Part shown: in pieces, positions 12,500-24,506 of the stretch
Layout of the letters: each line of letters starts with the position of its first letter
Position numbering within the stretch: position 1 is the stretch's first letter
Program-made: the position numbers and the translations under genes
NCBI RefSeq assembly: GCF_958298935.1
Contig: NC_084924.1
Location: 6,634,001-6,698,000, forward strand
Reading direction: 5' to 3'
Origin: Phragmites australis
Taxonomy: Eukaryota; Streptophyta; Magnoliopsida; Poales; Poaceae
Length of the DNA: 64,000 nt
Notes under the pieces: model-generated
Databases searched by the model: none
Told to the model about the DNA's origin: nothing
The model's input: only the letters and a program-made list of their open reading frames with translations

Positions 12500-15092
12500 T
12501 GTACGATGGTATTTTGCCGTGCATATACGCGATCTCCCATATACTTATGCGTATACATAAAAAGCAAAGAAAAAGAAAAAAAAAGAAAAAGAGAAAAAAA
12601 AAAGAAGAGGAAGAAGGCCGACCGGCCTTTTGCCTTTCGGTCGGCCTGGCCCCTTTCCTCCTTCCTTTTTTCCTCTTGGCCCATGCTGGCCCGGCTCCTC
12701 CTCCCCTCCTCTCTCTCTTATCCACACGCCGGGCCTCCTGTTCCTCTTCCCCATCGAGCGCGCCGCCACCCGAGCCGCCGCTCTCCCGCGCCGCGCCGCC
12801 CGCACGCGCTTGCGCCGTCCGCTCCCCGCGCTGAGCCGCTTCTCCCTGGGCCCGAGTGCACCGCGCTGCTCCTCACGCCGCGCCCCCTCACTCACCTCGT
12901 GCCGCGCCGCCCTTTCCCTAGCCCGAGCCATCCACACGCGCCTGCTTCGCCCTATCCGCCGAGCCGCACCTGTGCTTATCCCTTCCACCCGTCTCTATCC
13001 CTTCCCGAAATCCAAACGCCCCAATCCGAAATCTCCGCGAGGGAGCCCCGTGCCGTTCCTATATAAGGTGCAGGGAGGGGTGCCTGAGGGGGAGGAGAGT
13101 TCTTTCGGGGGGAAACGCGTGAGCTTCACCTCATACCCGCCGCCGCCGGCCGCTTTGTCTCTGCTACCATGGACCTCACCTCTGTCCACGCCGCCGTCCA
13201 AGGTGATTCCCAGACTACTCCCTCTTTTCTTTCTCCCGTGTGGGCATGATGTCATCGAGGGGGTCAGCCGGTGATGAAAGCTGAGGCCACCCCCCGTTGT
13301 CGAATTATTGCTATGCTCTCTCTGTGTTATGGCCCGGCCGCCGTGCCCCTCGCCGTGGTGTCCTGCTTATGCCCGGCCAGTTGACTCTCTGTGTGCTCAG
13401 CCTTCGTGCCGGTGCCTCACTTGTGCTCGTCGTATGTCTATGATTGCTGTGGGCCAGTGATGTTAAAACTGAGGCCCCGGTTGCCACGTTTTCCATGTTT
13501 CTGCTGTGTGTGTGCCATTGTGCCGCACATCTGTCTCGCCGTGCCATTCATGCGCATGCGTATGTCGCCCTTCCCATGGCCGGTGATGCTAAAACTGAGG
13601 CTCGGTTGCCGCCGTTGTGCATACTAAGGCCTGGCCGCTGTGCTGGCTACCTGTCTGTGCTTGCCATCGTGTCGTGTGTACGCCTAGTGCTTATGCTTGA
13701 AGCCCAGCCACCACGTCGTGGTGCTTCCCCCTGTCTCTGCCACTAGCGAGTTTGTTACTCACATATTCCTAGAGCTTTCAGAGCTATGAGTTCACATCTG
13801 TTGCAGCTGGGTGTTGTTGGATTTCCCTTTACAGGCCACCTTGGTGCTGGAGATTTCCATGCCAATCTGTTCATGCTATCAGGTGAGCAGACCATGATGC
13901 TTGGAAAGGTTGTGAGGAGTATACCATAAGCTTGGCAAAGGCTGTTATCATTGTGTTGTGGCAATGGGGCAGTGCTATCGTCCAGACGTGTGTTATTGCC
14001 AGTTGATCCTGTTGCTAGTATTGACATGATGTTAGCATACGTGTTGATGTGAGCTCCATGCTATTGAGCTTTGGCCAAGGGTCACTTATACAGTCTGTTC
14101 TTTATCATCTTGCTGGCCGGACTTATACCTCTATTGCTTATAATAATTCCTCTGGGATGACTTGTGTTTTGCCTCCCTGCTATTTGTGAGCACTCTGAAG
14201 TGAGTCACTTGATTGCTCTGCCCTTGCAGCTCTGATATGATGAGGCTTGCTGTTGCTTGCCCTCCTTTGTGATGCCTTTGTGGTTCACTGTGATTACCCC
14301 TTCCACCTTTGTGGCATAGTGCCTATGTGGCTATCAGATAACATCGATTGCAGAACAATACATGCCTATTTGGCTCGAGCCTGTGTGGCCCAAAAAGTGA
14401 TCACCCTCGCTTTTGTGTTTTTTTTTGCTCGTGTGGCAAGTTGCTTGTTGCCTTCGGTCGGCCGATGAGGACAAGTCCGAGGCCCGAAGAGGGGCTAGTG
14501 AGTCAAGCATGGCGTCGGAGCTCCTGTTTGTGGCCATGCTGCTGCTTTCGGTCGAAGCTACGCGTCGTGCCGCACTCCTAGCCCACCTCTTCTTACAAAA
14601 ACACAATTCTGAGACCTACGTAGCCGATGATGATCCGGGATACATAAACAGTCCAAAAAGCTCATGCTAGACTGTGATCCCATTCTTTACTGCTTTTGAT
14701 TTTTAACGCTTACTTTGCTTGGTCTTTGTTGCGTGTGACTATAGCCTTGCAGACTCGGAGACGATATCAATACGACGACCACCAGCGCAGCTCAATCGGA
14801 GGTAGCCCGATGACGGGCGTAATTAACCGGAGAGCTTCACGAAGCCCCGGGAATCAAGACAAAGCAATTGCCAGATCATGAATATAGTCAGATAGCGTGT
14901 GTGTTGTGGAGTAAAACTTTGTAATCAAAAGATATACTTTATGAATTCAATATGAATGAATAAAGTTTACAATTTCATTACATCGTCTCCTGTCTCTTGT
15001 ATACTCTGTATACTGGCACGCCCGCAAATATATTACATACACAGCTACAATACAAATTCGAAGTAGTGTTTCGAATCCGTGAAACACTAACA
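12500..15092 (+). mobile_element. Probable long 3' LTR of a plus-strand Ty3/gypsy element
   Basis: After the purine-rich tract at 12487-12495 the sequence starts TGTACGATGG at 12500, as an LTR would. A TATA box (TATATAAGG, about 13060-13068) follows a GC-rich U3-like stretch. An AT-rich region with AATGAATAAAG-type polyadenylation words lies near 14950-14965, and the sequence ends near CACTAACA at about 15085-15092. The length of about 2.6 kb fits long-LTR gypsy families. Open frames on both strands at 12293-13746 are Pro/Arg/Ser-rich artefacts. The right boundary is approximate and no target duplication was found. Confidence 0.45.
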
Positions 15093-15630
15093 ACCAGGGG
15101 CATAGCTTAGTTACTCATAGGCAAACTTGGCTAGATCCGGCCCGAGCCCAGCTTGAAAAAAGCCCAAAAATGAAGGCCCGAAGTGGTTTAATGGGCGGGC
15201 TTAGGTAAAGGTCAGTAAACCCAAAATAAATCAGGCCTAGCCCGAGCCCAAGCCCAAGCCCAGCCCGACGTCTGCCCACGGACAGGTTTGGACACAAATT
15301 TTGCCGGCCCGGCCACAAAATACTCAGGTCTAGTTACGGCTAAGGTGGGCCATGGCTCCTTATTCAAATTGAAATTCCATCGATTAGTAAGTTACGGTAC
15401 AAGAGCTAACAATGCGTTTAGGATTTCCCTATGCACATAAACTTTATGTAGTACGTACCACAAACTTGGCAGCGCAGAGAATCCGGCCCTAGCAAAGATA
15501 CACAAATTCATACGTTAGAAAAGGTGTCACACTAAGACCAGTCCAAATCCATCCTCACCACCCTAAACAAAGCACCAAAAATGCCCCAAAAGCAAACAAG
15601 CTGCACGATGATCTATCCTGACCCCATTAA
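15093..15630. repeat. Intergenic DNA with a GGCCC-rich repeat
   Basis: 15130-15330 is packed with short GGCCC, GCCCGAGC and AAGCCC words, including 'cccgagcccaagcccaagcc' near 15241. This resembles the ends of some grass DNA transposons, but no paired termini were found. The rest has no recognisable content. Confidence 0.5.
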
Positions 15631-16157
15631 GAGTGCTTTTGGTTAGAGAATAATATTGAATGGAGTATGACTATCTATATTTTTATTAGATGAGATAGTT
15701 TAATTTTTTGTTTAGTATGGATAGGATGATGTAATTTCTTGTTTGGTTGAATGGATAGAACTTGGATAGGGTTAGTTATAATTTTGTGGGATCTGTTTAT
15801 CATAAATTTAGTTTTTTATCAAAATATAATCACGCGAGATCTTATTTTATTGTTTTAATGGTAATGAATACAATGATATAATCAGATCGCAAATCAGATA
15901 AACAATTTAGGGGATAATTTTATTTAAAACGTGCTAAAAAAATACATTTAATCTAATCAACTAGAATATACCATATCAGTAGAGATAAAATTCATGTAGA
16001 ATATGAATAACTCCGTTCAGCAGTTTTTGATAAATAAACTCATCCAGCGTGATATTTCATTTAGATGATCATCCTATCTAATTTATCCTCCAACCAAATT
16101 TTTTTAAAAAAAACTGAATAATCGTCTCCTATCAAATCCAAAAAACCAAACACACGC
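15631..16157. mobile_element. MITE of PIF/Harbinger (Tourist-like) type, 527 bp
   Basis: The element is flanked by TAA at 15628-15630 and 16158-16160. Its ends are imperfect inverted repeats: GAGTGCTTTTGGTT on the left, and the complement of the right end reads GCGTGTGTTTGGTT. There is no coding capacity. It ends about 245 bp before the ATP sulfurylase start codon, so it abuts that promoter. Its ends and internal TGGATAGG/GATGAG words resemble the element at 45013-45865. Confidence 0.75.
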
Positions 16158-16160
16158 TAA

Positions 16161-16402
16161 ACGAACCCCACGTTCCCGGCTCGGCTGTCTACGTTCACCG
16201 CGCCCACGGCCATCTCCCCGCAATCCCATCCAGGTTCACGCAACACTTTTCCTAATCGCCCGCCCGACCCAGCTCACGCAGCCACCGCGATGGGTCCGGT
16301 CAGGTCTGGTGGCGGCGAATACAAAACCAAACAAAAGCACCCGCATTATAAGAGGAGGAGGAGGCGGAGGAGGAGACCAACCGAATCAAGAAGCAGCTTG
16401 CC
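16161..16402 (+). promoter_or_regulatory. Core promoter and 5' UTR of ATP sulfurylase
   Basis: A TATA-like CATTATAAGAGG lies at about 16344-16355, roughly 50 bp before the start codon at 16403, so the 5' UTR should be short. A GAGAC word, the core of known plant sulfur-response elements, occurs at 16373-16377, but one copy of five bases may be chance. The interval starts immediately after the MITE. Confidence 0.5.
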
Positions 16403-19400
16403 ATGGCGACGCAGGTCGCCTTCCTCGCGAGGCTCTCGCAGCTGGCGCAGCCGGGCCGCGACCGCGCCGGGGTGGCGCCGTCGCGGGTGGGCGTGGCGGC
16501 GGAGGGGAGCACCGTGGTGGGTGCGCGCGGGGTGCGGGTTGGCGTGGGCGTCGAGGTGGGGAGAACCAAGGCTGCCGGGGTGCGGTGCCGGGCCAGCCTG
16601 ATCGAGCCCGACGGCGGGAGGCTGGTGGAGCTGGTGGCGCCCGAGGAGGGCGGGCGGCGTGCGGCGCTGCGGCGGGAGGCGGCGTCCCTGCCGCACCGGG
16701 TGCGCCTGGACCGGGTGGAGAAGGAGTGGCTGCACGTGCTGAGCGAAGGGTGGGCGAGCCCGCTGCGCGGGTTCATGCGGGAGCATGAGTTCCTCCAAGC
16801 ACTTCATTTCAACGCCATCCGCGGCGACGATGGCAGGATGGTCAACATGTCCGTCCCCATCGTGCTCTCCGTCGGCGACGCCCAGCGACGGGCCATCCAG
16901 GCCGACGGCGCGACACGCATCGCGCTCGTCGACGACCGCGACCGCCCCGTCGCCGTACTCAGCGAGTAAGACGAAATTCCCCTTTGTCCTCGTATTGCTG
17001 TTTGCTTAGACATTTCGTATATTGGCTGTATATGCATTGGTAAGCGGAAGATGATCGATTAACACATGTAAGAATCTGATGATTTTGTGGGCCTGTCCCA
17101 AAGACATATTTTTTGCTGTTTGGGTTGGAACTCCGGGCGGCGTTTCTGGTTAATTAGGTTCAGGAGTAGTTTCTTTAGCTAGAAACATACACGGATTTAG
17201 AAGGTATCTGTCTTCCCAATTTTTCAGGTGCAGAGCTTGACCCACTCGACAATGCGTTAGGTGACTTCCCTGAACGTGTTGTGTTAGTATTTGCCAATAA
17301 TCTGGTCACTGATACCTCACATGATGATAGAGTTAATTGTTGTTATGGGCAATTTTTATCATCAAGTGGTTTTATCTTGGTGGTTAATGTATTTTTGATA
17401 GCACGCGGTTCCCTCTGTTGTCAATTGGACTATGACAGCGAGAACCATCGTCATACTATACCAGGATATCTGTATATTTTGGTCGTTATCAGCTAATTTG
17501 CAGTATGCGTACGCCGATAGACATACCCTCGGACCTTGACCTCGGTTGTATCTCTAGTAGATAGTTTGTTTCATTATTTTCGCCGCGTCCCAGTATTTTA
17601 GGTATATGAATTCAAAAGGGTCGCATGATACTATGCCCTTATGTCACGCAGATAATTTTGTGTCATTTGTTTACAAACTTCTATATACGTCAAATCATCG
17701 GAAAGGAGAATGGAATGTCAGTTTACAGGTGTAGTTTTCAAACGTGTAAGGTGACGTAATAACACCAAACATGTACGTCTCTGCACCTTTGTAATCTCAA
17801 GTCCAGATATTCATCTGACTATTAACAAAAAAATTATTCTACACTGTTCTTGTTAGAAACAAGTCTAACCTGATATGACATAAATGAGGTTCTTTCACTT
17901 TGTTATGTTTTTGCGCTTCTTGATAATTCTCTTTTTTCTCATTTTTCAGCATTGAGATCTACAAGCACAATAAGGAAGAAAGAATAGCAAGGACATGGGG
18001 GACAACTGCACCTGGATTGCCTTATGTAGAGGAGGCAATTACCAATGCTGGTGACTGGTTGATTGGTGGGGACTTGGAGGTTATAGAACCAATCAAGTAC
18101 AATGATGGTCTTGATCAGTATCGCCTGTCTCCGGCACAGCTGCGCGAAGAGTTTGCCAGGCGCAATGCAGATGCAGTATTTGCTTTCCAGCTGCGCAATC
18201 CTGTACACAATGGGCATGCTTTGCTTATGACCGACACACGCAGACGCCTCCTGAAGATGGGTTACAAAAACCCTGTTCTCCTGCTCCATCCATTGGGAGG
18301 ATTTACAAAAGCAGATGATGTGCCTCTTAGTTGGAGAATGAGGCAGCATGAGAAGGTATTCAGCTCTGATAATTATACCCTTACCTTTGCCTTAATTAAT
18401 GGTTTCTCACTAGTAACAACTATATCATTAAATTAAACATCCTGTTTTGATGGAAACTACTATGTTAGCGCTGAGAACTTTTGTTCTCTATAACAGTATG
18501 TTTTGATGGAAACTGCTATTTTAGCACTGAGAACTTCTGCCTAGTCTTCAAGAAAGGTGTTCCCAAAGGTTATTTAATTTCCAGTAAAAGAGTCACTTAA
18601 ATTCTAGTACAAGAATAATTACTTAAAACTCCAGTATAAAATGAATGGTGCGTTTTCCTATAATGAAATAGTTGGTTTGATGGCACTACTATAATATGTT
18701 GAAGGTCCAATTCTTGCACTATTCTAACACTCTGTCCGTGATTTTTGGTAGGTTCTTGAGGAAGGTGTCCTCAACCCAGAATCAACAGTTGTTGCAATCT
18801 TCCCCTCTCCAATGCATTATGCTGGACCAACTGAGGTGCAGTGGCATGCTAAGGCTCGTATTAATGCTGGTGCGAATTTCTACATTGTTGGAAGGGATCC
18901 TGCTGGTATGAGCCATCCCACAAAGAAAAGGGACCTTTATGATGCTGATCACGGAAAAAAGGTTTTGAGCATGGCTCCTGGCCTTGAGAAGCTCAATATC
19001 CTTCCTTTCAAGGTATGTCATCCTTCCCGGCCTGATTTCTTCTTTGCATGCATATCCAGCAAGTAAAGAACAGCATATTGCAATTATCAGTTTGCTGCAC
19101 ATCTTTACACATGTCAATCTTATTTTAATTTTTCTATGTTTTCTTGACATTTCTCTCGACTCTTATTTTGGACCAGGTGGCTGCATATGACACTAAGCAA
19201 CAGAAGATGGATTTCTTTGATCCATCAAGGAAAGATGATTTCCTGTTCATCTCTGGCACAAAGGTAATTCATTTCAGTATTGTTGGGATATAGTAAATTG
19301 AGGCACCAATCCTTTGTGGCCAAATCCTAACAAACCCTCCCTTGTTATACAGATGCGCACTCTTGCCAAGAACCGCGAGAGTCCCCCAGATGGTTTTATG

Positions 19401-19493
19401 TGCCCAGGTGGATGGAAGGTCCTCGTTGAATACTATGACAGCTTGGTACCATCAGAGGGCAACAGCAAATTGCGTGAGCCAGTTGCAGCCTAG
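16403..19493 (+). CDS. APS1: ATP sulfurylase, plastid type (five exons)
   Basis: Makes adenosine 5'-phosphosulfate and pyrophosphate from ATP and sulfate, the first step of sulfate assimilation. Exons are 16403-16965, 17950-18355, 18752-19012, 19177-19263 and 19353-19493; all introns are GT-AG and the sum is 1458 nt, 485 aa. The N-terminus (about residues 1-75) is rich in Arg, Ala, Gly and Val and lacks acidic clusters, as expected for a plastid transit peptide. Residues 96-135 are the start of the N-terminal PUA-like domain. The catalytic motif [10 protein letters not shown] is at 268-277 and GRDPAGM at 370-376, the two signatures of the nucleotide-binding site. The protein ends PVAA. The gene is convergent with the calmodulin-like gene downstream. 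A miR395-complementary site lies in exon 1, so sulfur-starvation control is likely. It looks intact; the symbol is a family name, not a proven orthologue. Confidence 0.96.
16787..16807 (+). promoter_or_regulatory. miR395 target site in ATP sulfurylase mRNA
   Basis: The 21-nt stretch encodes residues 129-135 (EFLQALH). Compared with the common miR395 sequence, the only departures from perfect pairing are three positions that can form G:U pairs; one of these is a full match to the miR395 variant with C at that site. miR395 cleavage of ATP sulfurylase transcripts is established in Arabidopsis and rice. The match here is read from the sequence; cleavage in this species is inferred. Confidence 0.85.
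18443..18540. repeat. Tandem duplication inside ATP sulfurylase intron 2
   Basis: A block of about 41 bp beginning 'tgttttgatggaaact' at 18443 is repeated from 18499 with four or five changes, giving a 56-bp period. It is intronic and close to the exon 2 donor at 18356. No function is evident. Confidence 0.75.
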
Positions 19494-20408
19494 AAGCTGA
19501 AAAATGTTTCCGATAAGGAATACTATTATATCTCGCAAGCAGTTCTTTGCGACATAGAACCAATGCTATATGATTGTATACCGGTCGCAAGACTTGCAAC
19601 ATTGGGCTTGGTTCAGACATTACTGTGTGGTTTGTAATGTGCCCTATCTGCTGACAGTGTTGCACTGGAGCCTATCATGTGTCTGGTGTCAATAAGGATG
19701 GGTTCTGTATCCTATGCCAAGTTGTACATATACAATGTGGTGATATATCCAAGGCTTGATATGTTTGCTAAGGTGTCTTCTTAAAGCAAATTAGGTCTCC
19801 AAATTACTCATCTGGCTACGGTTCAGGTTTGGAGTGATGAATTGATGATTATCACTAGCTCTTTTTCAACATGTGAGCATCAACACCTAGGTACTTTTAT
19901 CAGTGAGCATAGTTGTTCATGGGTCAACTTCATGTTTTGGAACCCACAACCTTTTTAGGAACGATTTCAAATTTGGTGCTCTTTTCACTAAACCGCGTGA
20001 GTTTGATGCCAAATGAAAAGAAAAGGAAACAATCACTGTTCAGAAGAAATGAAATGAGCGAAAGGGATTAGAAAGGACATCATAAAGATTATTAACGTAA
20101 CATGGAGAACAAACGAACATGGATACATGAACTTCTAAATATTTGTGGCAATTCTAATAAGTATTACATAGCTAATACAGTTCGGAAACAAATCACAACC
20201 TAACAATGGAAAAAAAAATCAATATCACAACCTATTATAAAAAACACTATCACAACCTTACAAACTACAAATTACGTGGTACTTACAACAAAATATCACA
20301 TTTGACGTACAATCATAATACTGGAGATATAATAGGTGATTTTTATTTTTTTTTTACAGCAGAAGCATCCAATCTGAGAACTAATGGTTTCACACATATA
20401 AGATCCCT
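19494..20408. other. Intergenic region between convergent genes
   Basis: Contains the 3' UTR of ATP sulfurylase (probably to about 19750-19800) and the 3' UTR of the calmodulin-like gene at its right end. No other gene, RNA or repeat was recognised. Confidence 0.6.
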
Positions 20409-23198
20409 TCACCCAGATATCTTCCGTTCAGCATTTTTCATCATAAGCACAAACTCATCGTAGTTCACCTGCCCGTCGCCATCGGTATCCGCTTCCTTGA
20501 TCATCTGCTCGACCTCCTCATCGGTCATCTGCTCCCCAAGATTGGTCATCACCATCCTCAGCTGCACACGTCGACATGAACAAGGTAAACATGATAATTA
20601 GCTTGGAATTAAAGATCTGAACTTGCGAAGGCACTAATCTCCTACCTCAGTAGGGGAGATAAAACCATTCTTGTCCTTGTCTAGGACCTCAAAGGCTTCC
20701 TTGAGCTCTTCTTCATCGCCATCTCCATCCTGCAATCGGCAATCGGCATCGGACCTCAAAGGCGTTACACAAGCAGAGATGTTGGCAACTCCAGTTTGGC
20801 AAAGTGGAAGCAGATGCCACCATAAGTCACCAATGTAGTATTCCTACGAATTTGATTTTTCTTTAATGAAATTACCACCTTCATCTTCCTGGCGATGAGG
20901 CTCAAGAACTCCTGGAAATCTATGATCCCATTGCCATCCGTATCGACCTCACTCATCATGTCGTTGAGCTCCTGATCGCTCGGATCAAGGTCGAGGGAGC
21001 GAGTCACTGCAGCCAGCTCTTCCATGCTGATGCATCCTACATGTAGCAAAGGTTTCATCCCACTTGTCAACTAATGACAATATACCTAAGGGTAAACAAT
21101 CACCAAAAACCCACTTTTGAGAAGCTGGATCGGGTGTTAAGGTCCACGGAATGAGAACTGAAATGTTCATTGGTTACCGTGCAAGCCTTGCAAAGAACGG
21201 AAGTATCGGATCATACCCCTATTTTTCTTGATACCGGAGGCTCGGTCCATCAAGGTGGTCATAGACCCTTTAAGCTAGAACTTGAATGGCTAGCTTGTGA
21301 AGGGTTTGCTGACCGGGTGAAGGAGATATGGAACCGACCAGCTAAACGCCACACATCAATCCAAAAGTGGACAAACAAAACATCAAAATCACGGGATCTA
21401 AATGAATCCGAGATCCACCAAAAGAACCAAGGCAATAAAAAGCTAGTCAAACTCCTTCGTGAAGAGGAAACAAAATATTACCAACCAGCCAAAGTCAAAC
21501 AAATCCTCTATAGGGATAATAACACACGCTATTTCTAGATGATAGCAAATGGCAAACATAAAAAACAGCGTGTATTTTACCTAGAGCAGGATGAAGGAAA
21601 ATAGAGGGTGAAACTCAATTAAAGACTTACGTAACAAAATACTACAAAGATATATTTGGTCCACATGTGATGAATAACTTCGCTATGAGTGAATCATGAA
21701 TCGAAGACATATCACAGATAACGAATGCCAAAGTAATAAATTCTTACAACCCCCCTTCACAAAAAAGGAGATACGAGATGCCATGTTCCAAATGGAACAC
21801 AATAAAGTCCTTGGGCCCGATGGCTTCCCAGCGGAGTTTATCAGACCTTTTGGGACGTTATCAAGGATTACTTGATGACATTGTTCCACGAGCTACACTC
21901 TAGAGATCTACCGCTACATAGATTGAACTTCGGGGAAATAATTATCCTACCAAAATTAATTCTCATTTACATGCTATTTTTACATGTACCCGGTTACTCC
22001 ATACATGGGCGGTGTTGCAGCGGCAGGAGCACCAACATATGATGGTGTTGGCATGTACTCTTTTGGAGCGGACGGTCAAAAAGATTTTTACCTGCTTTGG
22101 ATAGCAGTCTAGGCTTTAAATTGATGCTCCTTTTTAGACCGTGTGCCGACTATTTTGTTTTTTCCTTTGCTATTAGCCTTTTTTCTTTTCCTATTTTGGA
22201 TTGTGTGCATCCGAGTTATGCAGAAACTAAAAGTGTAATATTATTTTCTTGTATCATTTTGATGTAACAATAAGAATCAATAAAACTTCCTTTATAAAAA
22301 AAAACTAATGACAATAAGCCTCTGCCTATTGAGTGATGCTGCTTGCACTCAGGTTTCTGTGCATATCCAAGACGACAAGTGGAAATCATGGTCAGAACTT
22401 TTGACCTAAGATAGAGATGTCCAAAGCTAGAGCATGATTGGCTACTTAACTATGTGCGGATCATAAAATTCAGTGACCAATAATATCACCATAACCATCA
22501 CAAAAGATTGTTTCCAAAGACGCGCTTTGGATTACTTGAAGAACTTGGCGATCACTAGAGATAAGATATTCAGCAACTTGGCGACAACTTTTCCTAAAGG
22601 AATTAATTCACTGGAAATTAACATTTAAGGACCCATCTTATAATTCCAAAAAGTGAGCCAATACCAAAGCATCTTTGACCAACATAAAGCTCCGAAATTA
22701 CTACTAATACAGCACATCATTGTCATTGGGAAAATAAAGAACTTAAGAACTTTCAAGGAACCATCTTCAACGGACATGAGAGTTCCTCCATCTACTGCTT
22801 GACACGGTGATACCGCACACAGTACATTAAAAGAAAACTATGAACCATCTTATTTTATGAATCAGATTAGTGAGTGCTGACTACTTTATAATTATGAGGT
22901 TTCTCTTAAAAAACGTTCATACCTCAGAAACAACAAGTGCAATCCGCAGTAGCAGATAAGAACAATGGATCGTACATGATTACCCGATTACAATGGAACA
23001 CTAAACATTACTTCCAAAAACCAACTATAACCGAGCAAGAGAAAACAAAGAAACAATCTCAAAACAAATAACACCGAATCAAATCAAAAGCATGCTAACG
23101 CATGAGGAGAGATGCGAAAATTAACCGTCGCCGTTCTTGTCGAAGAGCAGGAAGGCCTCCCGGAACGCGACTATCTGCTCGCTCGTCAGCCCTTCCAT
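20409..23198 (-). CDS. Calmodulin-like protein with four EF-hands
   Basis: A calcium sensor that would bind target proteins when loaded. On the minus strand, exon 1 is 23198-23126, exon 2 21036-20879, exon 3 20729-20646 and exon 4 20561-20409; all introns are GT-AG and the total is 468 nt, 155 aa. All four 12-residue loops look canonical: DKNGDGCISMEE (loop 1, about 20-31), [24 protein letters not shown] and [12 protein letters not shown]. The intron 1 boundary falls inside loop 1, the usual place for plant calmodulin genes. It differs from calmodulin in the linker ([16 protein letters not shown]) and a seven-residue tail [12 protein letters not shown] end without a prenylation box, so it is a CML near the rice CML4/5/6 group rather than calmodulin itself. 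Intron 1 (about 2.1 kb) contains a LINE insertion. Confidence 0.93.
21083..22302 (+). mobile_element. 5'-truncated LINE retrotransposon in CML intron 1
   Basis: A 14-bp target duplication (AACTAATGACAATA) flanks the element at 21069-21082 and 22303-22316. The element ends with AATAAAA and an A-run at 22280-22302, as LINEs do. The translation gives degraded endonuclease and reverse-transcriptase linker sequence (21170-21540) and, at about 21755-21850, a stretch like [13 protein letters not shown] then [13 protein letters not shown], which matches the start of plant LINE reverse transcriptase. The catalytic part is missing: the sequence jumps to a 3' tail near 21965. It lies antisense to the host gene, within an intron, and is inactive. 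Confidence 0.88.
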
Positions 23199-24506
23199 GC
23201 AACTCTAGTCTCTCGCGGCTAGCTAGCTAGCTACACCACTTGAACAATGTCAGGAGGGGAGAGAAGAAGGTAGGTGAACAAGTAGTCATGTAGCAGGAGC
23301 GAGAAGATATAGGTGTCGAGAGGAGAGGGGAATGGAGGGAAGCAGGGTGGAAACATCCTGCCATTGGTAAACAAAGGAGACCACGCTGGGCTGGGCGGTG
23401 CCCTTTGTGGAAAAACTGGCGGTCTCGTGGTTTTCTTAATCATTTCCGGCGCTTTCACTGCCCCTGTGCTCAAGACAGAGACCAGTCTCGGTAGTGAAAC
23501 ACGTAATGCAGCTCAGAGTCGAGAGAGATTGCTACTAAAATTTGTGCCACGCAAGACCTTGCTGGTAGTAAAGAGCAGGTGAATTGCAGCAAGAGAGTGA
23601 GATGAACAGAAGATGCCTCTGTCATGCCCAGATTATTCTGGTGATGCTGATGCATTGTACCAAGTGCAAGCGCAGGGTAAGTTTCTCAGGATGAACAAAT
23701 GAGGAGAGCTTATTTGGTTATTGATATTGGGTTTGACTTGGAGCCAGAATGACAGTAATTTGCTTGAGTGACTAGGTTAGGTAACTCGGACCTTGGAAGC
23801 AGACCAGACCAGCCTGCAAGAACAAAAGAATCAAGTGACTTCCTAGTTCCTACACATCTAGCTGGATCTAGTCAGCTTCGAGTAAATAAATTTGCGTTTC
23901 TGAATGCATGAAAGGTATTGCCTGTTGAGAAATTTCTTAGAAAACTGCTCGGCAACATACGTCATTGATGGCTGCTTCATCTGTTTACGCTGCAACAGCA
24001 TCGAGACATAGGGGTGCAACAGCGATCAGACATAGCAGAACAGAAGTTTACCTACCGTATGTAGAAGACCACCAGATCCTGCAGTGCAAATTTTACGGCT
24101 CTAAATTTTGGAGACTAAACTGATCTGCACTTGCAAATTCAAAACATGGAAAGCCAACTTAACAAACAAGAGGAATAGCATCCAAATTAGCAACTAACCC
24201 TAAATATGGGCAGTACACAATCCATTCAGGTAGAATCGCAGCAAAATACAAGGGGGCAATTAAAAACAAACAATGACAGAACTGGAATAGTAAGTCACAA
24301 TAACTAAATAAGTATCCAGGTTTGCACCCCTGAAGCTAACAACTCAACAACACGATGTTCAAATAACTGACGCAGTACCAGGAAAGCGTTACACAGAAGG
24401 ATCACTTCAACCTGATAGCTTAACTAAAACCTACACGATGACCGGGACTTACAACACAGGAGCACATAAAAGTCCAGTTTAAACTACGATGCACATCTCC
24501 TAGTCT
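23199..24506. other. Intergenic region between CML and H2A.Z
   Basis: The first few hundred bases are the promoter and 5' UTR of the calmodulin-like gene (read on the minus strand); a TATA-like CCTATATC is at about 23306-23315. The right end is the 3' UTR of H2A.Z. The frames at 23231-23655 have no recognisable domain. Confidence 0.55.

Noticed and set aside
12293..13746. Several overlapping frames of 130-260 aa on both strands
   Set aside because: They are Pro/Arg/Ser-rich low-complexity, overlap one another on both strands and show no domain; the region looks like an LTR.
15060..15092. Possible tRNA-like 'gtttcgaatccgtgaaac'
   Set aside because: It is a short hairpin without acceptor, D and anticodon arms; more likely an LTR end.
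16300..16807. Long antisense frames over ATP sulfurylase exon 1
   Set aside because: The exon is extremely GC-rich, which leaves all frames open; the sense frame encodes a clear ATP sulfurylase.
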